Origin: Bacteroidales bacterium
Lineage (GTDB): Bacteria; Bacteroidota; Bacteroidia; Bacteroidales; UBA932
Length of the DNA stretch: 64,000 nucleotides
Direction of reading: 5' to 3'
NCBI GenBank assembly: GCA_020026275.1
Contig: JAHHQQ010000005.1
Location: 1-64,000, forward strand
A program made the translations under genes and the position numbers. Each line of letters opens with the position of its first letter. The first letter of the stretch is position 1. Shown in pieces: positions 62,503-64,000 of this stretch. The notes under the pieces were generated by a model. It did no database searches. It saw only the letters and a program-made list of their open reading frames with translations, and was not told where the DNA came from.

Positions 62503-63216
62503 TTATCCTAAAATGAGGAAGACGCATGGACGTTTCCCTATGATTGGTGGATTCTGTTTCCATTCGGCAATGGTCTTGGTCCGGATCATGGCGTCAGGCA
62601 TGGTAATGTTCACTGCGACGCACAGGCGAGTATGTCCGTTGCAGACGGACAGGATGTCAGCGAGCATGGCATCGTTCCGGTAAGGGGTTTCGATGAAGAG
62701 TTGGGTCTGTTTCAAGGAGGAGGAGCGCTTTTCTATGGTTTTAAGTGCATTTTTGCGCTCTTCCACTTTGGCAGGCAGATAGCCGTTGAAGGCGAATGAC
62801 TGGCCATTCAGTCCTGAAGACATGAGGGCCAGCATCAAGGAAGAAGGTCCGACAAAAGGAACTACTTCGATGTTCTTGCGATGGCAGAGTGCCACGAGCA
62901 ATGCGCCTGGATCGGCCACGGCCGGCAGACCGGCTTCACTGATCAGTCCCACATTGTTTCCGTTCTTGAAGAATTCGTCCATTTTTTCCACTTCCTGTGG
63001 ATGGGTATGCTCGTTCAGTTCGAAGAAATTCAATTCTTCAATGTGTCCCTTCAATCCTGCGGCGGAAAGGAATCTTCTTGCTGATCGGGTGTTTTCCACC
63101 ACGTAGGTTTTGATTTGCCGGATGGCATCAAATACCGGTGCCGGCAGAACTTCTTGCGGGTCATTTTCACCTAAGGTGGAAGGGATGAGGTATAATTTTC
63201 CGTTTGCCATAATCAT
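62503..63216 (-). CDS. RsmI-like SAM-dependent methyltransferase
   Basis: 237 residues. Tetrapyrrole-methylase fold: LYLIPSTLGE, VENTRSARRFL, GLISEAGLPAVADPGALLV (SAM-binding loop), VPFVGPSSLMLALMSSGLNGQSFAFNGYLP. It resembles RsmI, which 2'-O-methylates C1402 of 16S rRNA, but is shorter than RsmI proper, as is common for the Bacteroidota version. Start ATG 63216 overlaps the upstream gene stop (ATGA); ATG 63210 (MANGKLYL) is possible. Confidence 0.88.
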   Translation of the reverse strand: MIMANGKLYLIPSTLGENDPQEVLPAPVFDAIRQIKTYVVENTRSARRFLSAAGLKGHIEELNFFELNEHTHPQEVEKMDEFFKNGNNVGLISEAGLPAVADPGALLVALCHRKNIEVVPFVGPSSLMLALMSSGLNGQSFAFNGYLPAKVEERKNALKTIEKRSSSLKQTQLFIETPYRNDAMLADILSVCNGHTRLCVAVNITMPDAMIRTKTIAEWKQNPPIIGKRPCVFLILG

Positions 63217-64000
63217 CTTTTCTTTTTTCTTTTTTTGGACGGGTCTTCTGCTTGGATTTCGATGACCGTCTTTTCTTCATCACGGTTCATGTTCTGCAAT
63301 GTTCTTTTTTCTGCTTCTTTCTTTTTTTTGCTCTTGAACATATCTCTGAAGAATTCTTTGAAGGTGTTGAATTCGTGCTGGTAAGTGATGCCGACACCGC
63401 TTCGCTGGGAGTTGTCCAGATAGTTGGAATACTGATCGGCAGAATGGGAGAACAGATTGAGCCGGACCGCTCCTGTTTTGTCCAATTTTATTTCTATGTC
63501 CAAATCACCCACAAATTCGTTGTTCTGGTTGTTGGTATTGTTGTATTGACGGCTGCCGAAAGTACCGTTCACCAGAACCCTGTTGTTGAACAGTTCCGTT
63601 GAGACGGCGACGTCAAATGCATTCTTTCCATTATTTCCTTGCTGGTAGTCCAGTCCCAAGTCAACCGGAATGTTCAGTTTCTGCAGGATGTTGTTGAGCT
63701 GGCTGGACATGATTTCCGTAACGTTGCTGTAGAGCAGGGCATTGTTGCTGACGATACCGGACTGTTCATCTGGCAGGAAACTGTTGCTCAAGAGAAGTGA
63801 CAAGAATTGTTTCTGCATCTTGTCTTCTGTGCTGAGTGCACTTTCAACTCGAGCTTGGGTTGTCGGGTCCAAATCCGGCACTTCAATGCCGAACTTGATT
63901 CTCGGGTTCTTGATTTTTCCACTGATGCCGATACTGCAGTTGACCTGCCTTCTGGACATGGAAGTGGTGTCAGCTATCAGGACGCCGATATTGGACTTGG
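63213..64000 (-). CDS. TamB-like translocation/assembly module, 3' part
   Basis: The last ~262 residues of a larger gene that continues beyond base 64000; the minus frame is open to the window edge (SNIGVLIADTTSM just before MSRRQVNCSIG). Repeats of amphipathic beta strands (KIKNPRIKFGIEVPDL, LGLDYQQGNNGKN, VLVNGTFGSRQYNN, VGDLDIEIKLDKTGAVRLNLFSH) are typical of the TamB DUF490 C-terminus. A basic coiled tail ends the protein (KSKKKKEAEKR, DPSKKRKKKR). TamB spans the periplasm and helps outer membrane assembly and lipid transport. Confidence 0.85.
   Translation of the reverse strand, partial: KSNIGVLIADTTSMSRRQVNCSIGISGKIKNPRIKFGIEVPDLDPTTQARVESALSTEDKMQKQFLSLLLSNSFLPDEQSGIVSNNALLYSNVTEIMSSQLNNILQKLNIPVDLGLDYQQGNNGKNAFDVAVSTELFNNRVLVNGTFGSRQYNNTNNQNNEFVGDLDIEIKLDKTGAVRLNLFSHSADQYSNYLDNSQRSGVGITYQHEFNTFKEFFRDMFKSKKKKEAEKRTLQNMNRDEEKTVIEIQAEDPSKKRKKKR

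Noticed and set aside
62524..62548. GGACGTTTCCCTATG, similar to the dispersed repeat
   Set aside because: It encodes the conserved C-terminal stretch of the RsmI-like protein on the minus strand, so the likeness is probably chance.
1..64000. CRISPR array, rRNA or complete tRNA genes
   Set aside because: I saw no regular direct-repeat/spacer array and no rRNA or tRNA sequence that I can recognise by eye; a covariance-model search would be decisive.

Overview
The window is a piece of a Bacteroidales (Bacteroidota) chromosome. The evidence is a SusC/SusD pair followed by lipoproteins, many signal peptides with late lipobox cysteines, two GH97 and one GH89 glycosidase, phosphate-selective-type porins, capsule genes, and several copies of the Bacteroidota promoter element TAnnTTTG upstream of genes. 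Ribosome binding sites are weak, as usual in the phylum. Base composition is mid-GC, with an AT-rich left end. The content fits a gut commensal that forages host glycans. I cannot name a genus.

Layout. (1) 1-9.6 kb is an AT-rich accessory island. It holds a three-gene module of sce7726-type nuclease, sce7725-type protein and RES-domain NAD+ phosphorylase; a lone PIN-domain gene with a frameshifted partner; an SDR epimerase; decayed sequence; and an XRE / ImmA-IrrE / PIN operon with an inverted-repeat operator. (2) 9.9-28.4 kb is a polysaccharide utilization locus: an inverting-type GH97, GH89 alpha-N-acetylglucosaminidase, a C1 peptidase, a NAGPA-like phosphodiester glycosidase, SusC, SusD, two surface lipoproteins, two tandem GHL10-like lipoproteins and a retaining-type GH97. 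No SusR, HTCS or ECF sigma regulator lies next to it. (3) 28.6-30.5 kb carries a porin and a coiled-coil lipoprotein. (4) 30.7-39.1 kb is a surface-polysaccharide region: two WbpM-like membrane epimerases, a CpsB-type phosphatase and a lic operon (LicA fusion, LicB-like transporter, LicC) for phosphocholine activation, ending in a decayed TnpB relic. (5) 39.3-50.7 kb carries an FAD/Fe-S oxidoreductase, Wzi, a second porin, WbuC, MgsA, Hsp20, an orphan Vsr endonuclease, LysA and a SulP transporter. (6) 51.0-55.8 kb has a sialate O-acetylesterase, a sialidase and a HAD phosphatase. (7) 55.8-59.0 kb has a rubredoxin-SOD operon divergent from ferritin, then a POT peptide transporter. (8) 59.1-64.0 kb has a GIN-domain protein, an MBL hydrolase, MtaB, an RsmI-like methylase and the 3' part of a TamB-like gene that runs off the window.

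How the genes work together. Sialidase and esterase, the GH89/NAGPA/GH97 set and the SusCD importer point to stepwise removal of mucin or host-type glycan caps. The capsule, lic and Wzi genes build the cell's own surface. The left island looks like a defence/toxin-antitoxin hotspot. A short palindrome with the core ATTTCCC-GAAT-GGGGAAA is scattered through intergenic DNA and also occurs in frame inside genes.

Best candidates for something undescribed: the nuclease / Beta_protein / RES-NADase module (283-3111), the dispersed palindrome family, and the LicA fusion with a degenerate nucleotidyltransferase half.
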